7,509 nt of DNA, taken from the NCBI GenBank assembly GCA_031550095.1, contig JAVBOX010000020.1, forward strand, positions 1 through 7,509. The letters are read 5' to 3'. This DNA comes from Avichristensenella sp031550095 (GTDB taxonomy: Bacteria; Bacillota; Clostridia; Christensenellales; Aristaeellaceae). The first letter of the stretch is position 1. Each line of letters begins with the position of its first letter. Of this stretch, positions 1-6,325 are shown piece after piece. The position numbers and the translations under genes are program-made. The notes beneath the pieces were generated by a model that saw only the letters and a program-made list of their open reading frames with translations, searched no databases and was not told where the DNA came from.

Positions 1-118
1 CGGAATTAGGCACGGATCTTTTTCCGTCCAGCGGCGTCGCCTTTCACTCAGCGTAGCGCTGCTACGCCTCGTTCCAGCTCCTTGCTGGACGAAAAAATCT
101 CTCGTGCCTCTCTTCCGA
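1..118. repeat. MITE-like inverted-repeat element, copy 1
   Basis: Positions 1-32 and 84-117 are imperfect inverted repeats. Both arms contain AGGCACG (8-14, and complement 104-110) and CGTCCAGC (25-32, and complement 84-91), with small indels between them, and both begin CGGAA. In the middle is a perfect hairpin, GCGTAGC-GCT-GCTACGC (51-67). The core CGTAGCGCTGCTACG (52-66) recurs exactly at 1952-1966 in the second element. The flanking blocks CGGATCTTTT (13-22) and CGAAA..TCTCTCG (90-104) recur there in the same order and at nearly the same spacing. The element has no coding capacity. It may extend beyond the left edge of the window. Transcribed, it would fold into one long stem-loop, so it may act as a terminator or RNA-stability element; that role is inferred. 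Confidence 0.7.
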
Positions 119-217
119 CTTTTCGATGCCGGAGTAATAACGACCCAAAAAACTCAGAGGCTGGGAAAATGACGATGCAATGTATTTTTATACATACAAT
201 AGGGACGATAAACCGAC

Positions 218-748
218 TTATGCAGAAAGGTATCCCGCTATCCCCATCAGGATAATTAGCGCGACACTTATCATCGGCAAAACTTTCATAATCATTTTGT
301 CTGCAAACTTGACTGAGACATAAATAATACCAGTAAAAAGAAAAATATACAGAAACGCCTCAGGGTAGCCAACCATATGGATGGATACAGGCGCCTTTGT
401 ATAGATATAGCCGTCAAACGATCCAATTGTGGGGCCAATCGTTGATAATAGCGAGAGCGCTAAAACTGATAACCCAAGTTTGACATAACCATACTTGTCT
501 TCAATAAAAACCTTTCGTATCGGGTATATTGCAAAACCAAGGATTACCCCCCGAAATATTTGAAGGGCAGGCCCGAGGGCGACCATTGGGTCGGTTGTCG
601 GTCTCATTAGCAGGGACAATGCCGTCGCGGAATACAGCTCTGTGTAATCAAAAACATAGAATGCAATTACACCCGCGATAAAGTGTGCGATCATATGCGC
701 ATATGCGATTGTCCAAATGAACTTGGCTGCATATCTCTTCTTGTTCAT
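218..748 (-). CDS. Conserved hypothetical integral membrane protein, 176 aa
   Basis: I do not recognise a named family. The protein is very hydrophobic, with about five predicted membrane helices near residues 10-32, 56-76, 88-106, 128-147 and 155-174. A polar, likely functional stretch at residues 46-67 contains LLMRPTTDP and ALGPALQIFRG, and a second at 105-118 contains GPTIGSFDGYIYTK. From memory, similar proteins with an 'MRxxxDPxxxxGPxxQxxRG' motif occur as uncharacterised proteins in several phyla; I cannot name them. The ATG at 748 follows a GGGAG site about 9 nt upstream and a TATAAT box at 794-789. The DNA is AT-rich (301-360 is 19/60 G+C, against 43/60 for 4861-4920). With a repeat element on one side and an ISAs1 remnant on the other, this looks like an acquired or orphan gene. 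It appears monocistronic. Confidence 0.8.
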   Translation of the reverse strand: MNKKRYAAKFIWTIAYAHMIAHFIAGVIAFYVFDYTELYSATALSLLMRPTTDPMVALGPALQIFRGVILGFAIYPIRKVFIEDKYGYVKLGLSVLALSLLSTIGPTIGSFDGYIYTKAPVSIHMVGYPEAFLYIFLFTGIIYVSVKFADKMIMKVLPMISVALIILMGIAGYLSA

Positions 749-788
749 AATTGCACGCTCCCAAACGTTTAAATATGAAGGTTACCAC

Positions 789-817
789 ATTATACCACGG
801 CCAACCTCACAAATCCA
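789..817 (-). promoter_or_regulatory. Likely sigma-A promoter of the 176-aa membrane protein gene
   Basis: On the minus strand a consensus TATAAT lies at 794-789, 40 nt before the ATG at 748. The hexamer at the 17-bp spacing is TGGATT (817-812), a weak -35. The -10 is perfect and well placed; the -35 is poor, so strength is uncertain. Confidence 0.5.
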
Positions 818-835
818 TGGAGCAGCTTCGCTAAG

Positions 836-1072
836 TCAGGGCTTCGCATGAACAAAGAGGAGAACATCGGCCAGGAAGGCATCGTCGTAAGAACAGCGCC
901 CTACCACAAGCTGTTGGCCGCTTGCCCATGCGCTGACCGTGTGGATCGGGCATTTCGACTCGCCGCCATATATCCCTGTGGTGATTGTTTTGTAATCTAT
1001 GTGCCGCCTGTGTTTTTTCCTTAATTCACGCAACGGCCTTGGGCGCAAACGCGATTTGCCTTTTATTGGCAA
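836..1072 (-). pseudogene. Decayed ISAs1-family transposase fragment
   Basis: The minus-strand frame reads (about 1000 to 896) IDYKTIT, then GGESK, PIHTVSAWASGQQLVVG. ISAs1 / H-repeat-associated transposases carry 'I(A)IDGKTIRGS ... (A)IHMVSAWA...LVLGQ' at the start of the DDE catalytic region, so the order and spacing match. The expected G in DGKT is replaced by Y. The regions before and after are not recognisable, and only about 78 codons are open, against roughly 350-400 for an intact transposase. The catalytic core is therefore almost entirely lost and the fragment should be inactive. No inverted-repeat ends could be found. It sits between two oppositely oriented genes and abuts the promoter of the creatininase gene. 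The ATG at 1072 is simply where the frame opens, not a supported start. Confidence 0.7.
1056..1072 (+). promoter_or_regulatory. Small inverted repeat in the -35 area of the creatininase promoter
   Basis: TTGCC (1056-1060) and GGCAA (1068-1072) form a perfect 5-bp inverted repeat with a 7-bp AT-rich centre. It covers the place where a -35 would lie for the -10 at 1084-1089. It could be an operator for a dimeric regulator or just leftover IS sequence. The short arms make it weak evidence. Confidence 0.25.
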
Positions 1073-1089
1073 GGCGTCTATGTTATAAT
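1061..1089 (+). promoter_or_regulatory. Extended -10 promoter of the creatininase-family gene
   Basis: TGTTATAAT (1081-1089) is a perfect extended -10 (TG-N-TATAAT). The hexamer 17 bp upstream is TTTTAT (1061-1066), a poor -35, which extended -10 promoters tolerate. The predicted transcript starts near 1096 and gives a leader of about 30 nt carrying the ribosome site GGAGGG (1113-1118), 7 nt before the ATG. Confidence 0.65.
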
Positions 1090-1125
1090 TGCCACAAAAT
1101 GCTGTAAAAAGCGGAGGGAAAATCT

Positions 1126-1878
1126 ATGAGGCTGGCACATATGACCGTTGCCCAGGCGGAGCTGTACTTCAAGACCCGTACCCTCGCCATCATTCCCATC
1201 GGAAGCATCGAGTGCCACGGCAGCCATAATGTGCTTGGCGTGGATACCTTGATCCCTGAAAAGCTGGCCGAGCTCATTGAGGCGAAGTCCGACGCCATGA
1301 TCGTGCCCACCATCCCCTATGGGGCATGCGATTCCCAGACCGGCTTTCCCGGCACCATCTCCCTGGGCACGGATGTGCTTTATCAGGTGGTCAAGCGGGT
1401 GGTGGACGGCCTGTACGGCTTTGGCATTCGCAGGTTTGCTTTCCTGAATGGCCATGGGGGCAACATTCCTGTTTTGGACAGGATCTGTCTGGAGCTGGAT
1501 CAAAAAGGCGCCCTTGGTGCGGAGCTGAACTGGTGGCTCATGGCCTGGGATTTAAACCCTGCCTGGAAAGGCGGCCATGGCGGCGCGGAAGAGACGGCAG
1601 CCATGCTGTCAATCGATCCGGCCTTGGTGCATATGGATCAGGTGCGGGAAATGGGCCTTACAGACGACTTATCCCCCGAGATGCGGACGAAGGGCTTCTC
1701 CAAGATCGCCTTTGAGGGCGTGGAGATTCCCGTACCTCGGTATGTGGAGCGGTATACGAAAAACGGCTGGATCGGGCCGGACCATCCTCGGGAGGCTACG
1801 GTGGCGTGGGGCCGTGAAATGCTCCAGACAACGGCGGATTATATCGTCCGTTTCGTTGCGTCGTTTGAAAAAGTTTAG
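1126..1878 (+). CDS. Creatininase-family amidohydrolase, 250 aa
   Basis: This family contains zinc- or manganese-dependent cytoplasmic amidohydrolases that open cyclic or linear amides; creatininase and the MftE-like mycofactocin peptidase are members. Visible metal and active-site signatures are GSIECHGSH (E29, H31) followed by GVDT (D40), LNGHGGN (H110) in the position of the family 'NGHGGN' loop, and GGHGGAEETA (H151, E155/E156) replacing the usual HAG-E-ETS. Length is normal for the family. The ATG at 1126 follows GGAGGG by 7 nt and an extended -10 promoter. The gene stands alone on the plus strand and converges with the hydrolase gene at 2211-4109. Its stop codon (TAG, 1876-1878) coincides with the outer end of the MITE-like element, so the last residue or residues could have been set by insertion. 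The exact substrate is not predictable; true creatinine hydrolysis should not be assumed. Confidence 0.9.
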   Translation: MRLAHMTVAQAELYFKTRTLAIIPIGSIECHGSHNVLGVDTLIPEKLAELIEAKSDAMIVPTIPYGACDSQTGFPGTISLGTDVLYQVVKRVVDGLYGFGIRRFAFLNGHGGNIPVLDRICLELDQKGALGAELNWWLMAWDLNPAWKGGHGGAEETAAMLSIDPALVHMDQVREMGLTDDLSPEMRTKGFSKIAFEGVEIPVPRYVERYTKNGWIGPDHPREATVAWGREMLQTTADYIVRFVASFEKV

Positions 1879-2042
1879 GGCAACACCGCACAATCGCGCA
1901 CACCGTCTTTTCGGATCTTTTCGCGCTGCTCTGTGTCGCTCTTACGGTCGCCGTAGCGCTGCTACGGCTTCCTCCAGGTTTCTTGATCAGCACGAAAGTC
2001 TCTCGCAATGCCAGCAACGCTCCTTTGTGCGGTGTCGCCTTA
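1876..2042. repeat. MITE-like inverted-repeat element, copy 2
   Basis: The ends form an 18-bp terminal inverted repeat matching at 16 of 18 positions: TAGGGCAACACCGCACAA (1876-1893) and the complement of 2025-2042, which reads TAAGGCGACACCGCACAA. The middle carries a perfect hairpin, GCCGTAGC-GCT-GCTACGGC (1950-1968). The inner portion, about 1912-2005, is homologous to 13-104: the same CGGATCTTTT block, the same 15-bp palindromic core 40 bp on (39 bp in copy 1), and the same CGAAA..TCTCTCG block after it. Copy 2 has outer arms that copy 1 lacks. There is no open frame of note and no clear target duplication. It follows the creatininase stop directly and may serve as its transcription terminator; that role is inferred. 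Confidence 0.75.
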
Positions 2043-2210
2043 GCTGCTTTCTTTTGATAATAAATGGGAAATGCCTTTGGCGTTAGCGTGCCGCAAAGCA
2101 TTCTTTGCCAGCGCTCTGGGCGCCGCAGGCGTTTCCCTTCTCATTCCTGCCGTTCATATCATTGGATGCCGAGGCAATGCCGCTTGCTGGCAGGCCTTCA
2201 TTGCCGCTCT
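2043..2210. other. Non-coding convergent intergenic tail with small inverted repeats
   Basis: Together with the element at 1876-2042 this makes about 330 gene-free bases between two convergent genes. It contains GCAAAG-CATT-CTTTGC (2094-2109), a 6-bp stem with a 4-nt loop, and GGCAATG / CATTGCC (2173-2179 and 2199-2205), 7-bp arms 19 bp apart and just downstream of the hydrolase stop on the minus strand. Neither is followed by a clear T-run on either strand, so a classical intrinsic terminator is not proven. No coding sequence was recognised. Confidence 0.4.
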
Positions 2211-4109
2211 CTATATCAGGTACAGCTGCCAGTAGAGAATGTTCGCCACAAAAGCCAGGCTCGTCAGCCACGTTGCGCCAAGCATGAGCTTGTGCCGCGG
2301 CCCATTCCCCCGCCAAGCCTTTTGCTTCACGATCAACAAAACCGTATAACCGACAGCCATGGCGCAATAGGCAATGTTATATCCAAATCTGGCCAGGAAG
2401 GCGCCTGGTGATGCCGCTGCCGCCATTTGAACCACCATAATCGCCGTGTTTACGCCTACGCCAAGGCCCAAAAGGCACATGAGCAGGTGGGCCCAGCGAA
2501 GCGGCATGCCGGAGAGCCTTCGGCGGCGCAGGCGCAGCGCTAACCGACGGAGCAAGTTTCCGAAGAACGCGGTTGCGCAGAATAGAATGGAGGCAGCAAA
2601 AAGGCCCAGGAGAATAAACGCCCATGCGCGCTCGCCGCCAGTGGCGCGGATGTAGTCAAAGTATGGCAGGGCGATTCGGGTTCCCCCGGCGGAAGAAGAC
2701 TCCATGTGGCTGGGGCCTAAAAACAGCCCCGCCTCATTGCCATCCGCCTGAAATACACCGGGGGCCACTTGGCGCAAGGGGAAGGTTGTCTCCCCCAAGG
2801 GGGCGGCGTTTAGGGTGTTTTCATCGCCGCTGGAGAGGGAAAGCAGGCCCGTGACATAGAGCAGCCTGCCACAGCCTTTCTTGGTGATGCGGGCGCTCTC
2901 ATAAAAGCCCTGGAAAGGCCGGGCATCCGGGAGTGGGCTAGCCTCCGCAAATGTCTTCCTGCCGAAGACCAAGGATTGCATGGCGATGGTGTACACCGTC
3001 TCCTGCGCCTGATTGACCATGACCGCCATGGCAACGCGGTTTGTCAGATCCAGGGACAGATAGGCGGAAAAGCCAAGGGTGTTGCCTCCGTGGCCTATGG
3101 TGGGGACGCCCATTTCCCGCACCCAGAAGCCATGGCAGTTCCTTGGATCGCCGTTGTCATAGCGCATGCTGGGGCTTTGGAGCTGGGACAAGGTCTCGGC
3201 ATCTGAAAAGAGGGGGGAGGCCGTTCCCGGATCCGGCATCAGGGCCTTTGCGAAGCGCATCAGGTCGCCCAAGGTGCCGGTGGCCATGCCCGCCGGATAC
3301 AGGGTGATCCCCCGGGGGGCCCCAAGGGGTTCCAGTTGGATGGAGTAACCTTGGGCTCTTGCCCTGCGCTCTTTTACCCACGGGTTGTCCTCAAGGAGGG
3401 GATGAATGCCCGTACGCTCCATGCCAAGAGGCGCGAATATATGGTTTCCTGCGTATTCGTAGAAGGGCATGCCGGAAACCCGCTCCACGATATACCCTGC
3501 CAGCGCCACGCCCCAGTTGCTGTAAGCGCATACAGCGCCGGGCTGGTATATCTGGGCGGGTTCCATGCGGCGAAGGGTGGATCCAAGGTCGGCTGACGCC
3601 TCGCCATAGGGGACAAAGACGCCGATGACGATGTCCTCCCAGCCGGCGTTGTGATGCATGAGGTTGAGCATTGTAATGGGATCATCATATTTCAGCTTTG
3701 TAAAAAAGCCTTCCGGCAAATACTGGGCGATATCCCCGTTCAGGTCAATCTTCCCTTCCTCCACAAGTTGCATCACGCTCACCCACACCAACAGCTTGGT
3801 TACCGAGCCCCATTCATAGACGGAATCATCATCCGCCCTTGCGTCCTTATCGATATTGGCATAACCGTACGCCTTCTGGAAGATCGTCTCCTGTCCCCGG
3901 GCGATGGCGACGCTCATTCCCGCCGTTGTTTCCATATGGTTGCTCACATAGCCGTCAATGGTTTCGGCGATGTGATTGTCGGATAAGCCGGACGGCAGTG
4001 CATTCTCCGCCATAGCGGGAAAAGCGGAAAACATCAGCGGGAAGATCAAAAGGGCGGAGATGGCTAAGGGGAAGATTCTCTTCGTGAGGGGAGAAGGCAC
4101 TGTAAACAT
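2211..4109 (-). CDS. Serine hydrolase of the beta-lactamase / PBP4* (class C) family with C-terminal membrane domain, 632 aa
   Basis: A penicillin-recognising serine hydrolase acting outside the membrane. Residues 1-34 look like a Sec signal peptide (basic start, hydrophobic run, AMA-EN cleavage). The catalytic domain spans about 45-385 and has all three motifs: S102-V-T-K105 (nucleophile and general base), Y196-S-N198, and H340-G-G342 replacing KTG. About 390-490 is a linker or beta-rich region. Four hydrophobic helices follow, near 496-517, 540-563, 572-594 and 609-629, with an arginine-rich loop (521-531) between the first two. The family includes D-alanyl peptidases, esterases and peptidases, so the substrate is unknown. 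I chose the ATG at 4109 over one 17 codons upstream because AAAGGAG (4124-4118) precedes it by 8 nt and because it starts a proper signal peptide. It is last in a minus-strand cluster and 113 bp after the M20 gene. Confidence 0.88.
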   Translation of the reverse strand: MFTVPSPLTKRIFPLAISALLIFPLMFSAFPAMAENALPSGLSDNHIAETIDGYVSNHMETTAGMSVAIARGQETIFQKAYGYANIDKDARADDDSVYEWGSVTKLLVWVSVMQLVEEGKIDLNGDIAQYLPEGFFTKLKYDDPITMLNLMHHNAGWEDIVIGVFVPYGEASADLGSTLRRMEPAQIYQPGAVCAYSNWGVALAGYIVERVSGMPFYEYAGNHIFAPLGMERTGIHPLLEDNPWVKERRARAQGYSIQLEPLGAPRGITLYPAGMATGTLGDLMRFAKALMPDPGTASPLFSDAETLSQLQSPSMRYDNGDPRNCHGFWVREMGVPTIGHGGNTLGFSAYLSLDLTNRVAMAVMVNQAQETVYTIAMQSLVFGRKTFAEASPLPDARPFQGFYESARITKKGCGRLLYVTGLLSLSSGDENTLNAAPLGETTFPLRQVAPGVFQADGNEAGLFLGPSHMESSSAGGTRIALPYFDYIRATGGERAWAFILLGLFAASILFCATAFFGNLLRRLALRLRRRRLSGMPLRWAHLLMCLLGLGVGVNTAIMVVQMAAAASPGAFLARFGYNIAYCAMAVGYTVLLIVKQKAWRGNGPRHKLMLGATWLTSLAFVANILYWQLYLI

Positions 4110-4150
4110 CGCTGATTCTCCTTTGAAATGAAATGGGACATTCTGGGAGT

Positions 4151-4159
4151 AGCATAGCA
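4151..4159 (-). promoter_or_regulatory. Possible extended -10 promoter for the serine hydrolase gene
   Basis: On the minus strand TGC-TATGCT (4159-4151) fits an extended -10 with one mismatch, 41 nt before the ATG at 4109. The -35 position (TGTATG) is poor. It would allow expression independent of the upstream operon. Confidence 0.35.
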
Positions 4160-4182
4160 CGGAACTACGCGCTCATACATCA

Positions 4183-4200
4183 GGATTCCATTAGGAATCC
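4183..4200. other. Perfect hairpin between the M20 and serine hydrolase genes
   Basis: GGATTCC-ATTA-GGAATCC is a perfect 7-bp stem with a 4-nt loop, 22 nt after the M20 stop on the minus strand and upstream of the possible hydrolase promoter. No T-run follows on either strand, so an operator, an RNA-processing site or a weak attenuator is as likely as a terminator. Confidence 0.5.
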
Positions 4201-4222
4201 ATGAGAATTACCCCTTTCTTTC

Positions 4223-5659
4223 TCAGCATTTCTCCATAAGCCGCCTATAAAACCGAACCGCGGTATAGAGCTTTTTCAGGGGAATCCGCTCGTCGTTGCC
4301 ATGGATGGTCTTCCTCTCCTCGGCGGAAAGGGCCATGGCGGAGAAACGGTAGACGTTCTCGCTAATCCGGCAGTAGTGTCTGCTGTCGCTGGCCGCCACC
4401 ATCAGGTAGGGCGAGAGAATCGCCTCCGGCCACGTCTCCCCGATTGCGCTTCTCAGCCGTTCCCAAGGTTCTCCCTCCGTCCGGGAAATGGGCGATGGGT
4501 TCATGCCCTGGAGGATCTCCGCATGAATGTCGGCGTTTCCGATGACGCGTGAAAGCCGAGCTTTTGCGCTTTCCAAGGTATCCCCGCCCACCAGGCGCAG
4601 GTTGGCGGCGACCGAGGCGCTTGGCGGCAGCACATTGGGCGCGTCGCTTCCGGTCATCTGCGTGAAGGCGCAGGTGGTTCGGACGAGCGCGTTCATCTCC
4701 CCGCCCATCTTGCGGCACATCATGTTCAGCAGCGGTGCGAAACACCAAAGATTGGCGAAGAGCAGCCGATAGGCAAAGGAGGAATGGCGGCCAAGGGTAT
4801 CGAACATCTGGGCGGCCGGCGGTGTCAGCCGGAAGGGGAAAGGGCTTTTCTCCACCCGGACGACCGCATCCGCAAGATGGCCGATAAGCGTATGGGGAGG
4901 CGGCGCGGAGGCGTGCCCCCCTTTGGAAACCATGGAAAAGCTGAAGTTGGCGTTGCCCTTCTCCCCTGTGCCCACCAGTGCGCAAGGTTTTTTTACCCCT
5001 GGGAATATTTTTTCCACCACAGCGCCTCCCTCGTCCAGGACAAAGGCAGGCTGGACGCCCCGCTTTTCCAGCTCCAAAACGATGCCGGGGGCGCCTTGCC
5101 CCGCGATTTCCTCATCTCCGGAGAAGGAGAGGTAGAGATCACTTTCCGGCATAAACCCTTTCGTCAGCAGGCTTTCCGCCGCTTCCAGGATGGAGAGCAG
5201 CGTTCCCTTCGTGTCCAACGCGCCCCGGCCCCAGAGGACGCCATCCTCCAAAACCCCGCCGAAAGGCGGCTTTTGCCAGAGGTTCTCCTGGGCGGGAACC
5301 ACATCATAATGGGACATGAGCACGCTGGGGTTGTCGCTCCCGCGGCCCCGCCAGCAATAAAGAAGGCCCCGCTCACCGATGCGCTCATGCGCCAGGGTCT
5401 GATGCACCCGGGGATAGAGGGATTCAAGCAACCGGGGGAAGGACTCAAATGGCGTCGGATCTTCCAAGGATTTTTCCACATAGGAGACGGTCTTACAGCG
5501 AATCAGCGCCTGCATGTGAGAAGCGATGGCAGATTCGTCCAGTTCCGCCGGGGGGGAGGCCCTATGGACTTCATTTTTAGGTTTGAACGAAAAGGCCCGC
5601 CCAAGCAAAACTAGGAGGAGCGCCGCAAGGGCAACGCAGAACCATATCCATATGCTCAT
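4223..5659 (-). CDS. Membrane-anchored M20-family metallohydrolase (PM20D1 / carboxypeptidase S-like), 478 aa
   Basis: A di-zinc M20 hydrolase; relatives such as yeast Cps1 and PM20D1 cleave peptides or N-acyl amino acids. Residues 4-20 form one hydrophobic helix, followed by basic residues (R21, K26, K28). Family sites are all present: S-H117-Y-D119-VV (metal ligand and catalytic Asp), WGRGA-L-D149-TKG (bridging Asp), SGD-E183-E184 (general base and metal), LD209EGG (metal), and the C-terminal H453-GND ligand. The lid/dimerisation domain lies about 230-370, with GGHASAPP (H249) at its start. Length is normal for the anchored subfamily. The ATG overlaps the stop of the upstream membrane gene in an ATGA (5659-5656), which implies translational coupling; no strong separate ribosome site is seen. 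Shared transcription with the two membrane proteins suggests it processes their transported substrate. The exact substrate is unknown. Confidence 0.92.
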   Translation of the reverse strand: MSIWIWFCVALAALLLVLLGRAFSFKPKNEVHRASPPAELDESAIASHMQALIRCKTVSYVEKSLEDPTPFESFPRLLESLYPRVHQTLAHERIGERGLLYCWRGRGSDNPSVLMSHYDVVPAQENLWQKPPFGGVLEDGVLWGRGALDTKGTLLSILEAAESLLTKGFMPESDLYLSFSGDEEIAGQGAPGIVLELEKRGVQPAFVLDEGGAVVEKIFPGVKKPCALVGTGEKGNANFSFSMVSKGGHASAPPPHTLIGHLADAVVRVEKSPFPFRLTPPAAQMFDTLGRHSSFAYRLLFANLWCFAPLLNMMCRKMGGEMNALVRTTCAFTQMTGSDAPNVLPPSASVAANLRLVGGDTLESAKARLSRVIGNADIHAEILQGMNPSPISRTEGEPWERLRSAIGETWPEAILSPYLMVAASDSRHYCRISENVYRFSAMALSAEERKTIHGNDERIPLKKLYTAVRFYRRLMEKC

Positions 5660-6312
5660 AGCTTTCCCGCCTTATAGAGCAGCCTTCCCGCGCCAATGGC
5701 GATCAGCGCACCGGCCGGTACCAGAATGCCGACCGATGAGGACAAGCTGGGCAGAATGAGAAAGAGCGCTACCATGAAGATTAGCGGGGCCAGGGAAAGC
5801 TTCCAGTTTTTTGAGATGTAGACCACAGCCAGGGCGCCGAAAAGGGAGGGCAGGATGTTTTCAAAGGCGGGCGCCAGGGTCTGGGATTCCAAAATGGGCT
5901 GCAGATAGGAGAGCAAAAGCACGCCCAGGGCGATGACGACCGTTGTGACGATGGAGGACACGGCGATGGAAATGGTGGAGATCACCTCCGCTTCCTCGCT
6001 GCCCGGGGATACCTTGGCCGCCTCCATGGCGTTCAAGGCGCAGGGCACCTTTAGATTCGTCAGATTGCCGGTGATGAAGCCTAAGTAGGAGCCCCCCGCG
6101 CCTAGCATGGGCGTAAAGGTGAACACCTCGATGATGCCCACGGTCCAGAAGATGGGCGCTACGCCCAGCAGCCCTTTCAGCACATGGGACATTTCAGGCC
6201 ACGCGCCATAGTATACGCAGACGGCCACCGGCACCATCAGCATCAGGAGGATGCCAAGGGCTACCCAGATGCGCCCGTGGAAATGGACGCTTTCCATATA
6301 ATTCTTTTTCAT
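5656..6312 (-). CDS. Polytopic membrane protein, putative partner of the DUF5058 protein, 218 aa
   Basis: No named family is assigned. About six or seven hydrophobic segments lie near residues 14-34, 45-65, 69-83, 110-136, 148-167, 171-189 and 193-213. The most distinctive part is residues 68-92, rich in glycine and polar groups (TPMLGAGGSYLGF, then ITGNLTNLKVPCA), which looks like a re-entrant or substrate-binding loop of a transporter. The ATG at 6312 is preferred over an in-frame ATG 20 codons earlier: GAGGAG lies about 7 nt upstream, and the earlier choice would overlap the DUF5058 gene with an unlikely hydrophilic leader. It begins 13 nt after the DUF5058 stop and overlaps the M20 start by 4 nt, so the three are one transcription unit. 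A two-subunit permease with the DUF5058 protein is inferred from adjacency and similar size. Confidence 0.82.
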   Translation of the reverse strand: MKKNYMESVHFHGRIWVALGILLMLMVPVAVCVYYGAWPEMSHVLKGLLGVAPIFWTVGIIEVFTFTPMLGAGGSYLGFITGNLTNLKVPCALNAMEAAKVSPGSEEAEVISTISIAVSSIVTTVVIALGVLLLSYLQPILESQTLAPAFENILPSLFGALAVVYISKNWKLSLAPLIFMVALFLILPSLSSSVGILVPAGALIAIGAGRLLYKAGKL

Positions 6313-6325
6313 GCGCGTTCTCCTC

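Noticed and set aside
180..195. ATGTAT-TTTT-ATACAT palindrome below the 176-aa gene as a terminator
   Set aside because: The stem is entirely weak A-T rich and no T-run follows on the minus strand, so it is not a convincing intrinsic terminator.
1078..1503. Minus-strand 141-codon open frame opposite the creatininase gene
   Set aside because: It is antisense to a gene with complete family motifs, has no recognisable domain, and its composition follows the codon pattern of the plus-strand gene.
1876..2042. CRISPR array or structured riboswitch
   Set aside because: There are no regularly spaced direct repeats and spacers; the signal is one inverted-repeat element downstream of a gene, with no known riboswitch core recognised.
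4110..4160. Upstream ATG (4160) as the start of the serine hydrolase
   Set aside because: It would put a polar 17-residue extension before the signal peptide and lacks a good ribosome site, whereas the ATG at 4109 has AAAGGAG 8 nt upstream.
4784..5614. Plus-strand 276-codon open frame opposite the M20 gene
   Set aside because: The M20 frame has every metal ligand in order; the opposite frame is a GC-driven shadow with no motif or ribosome site.
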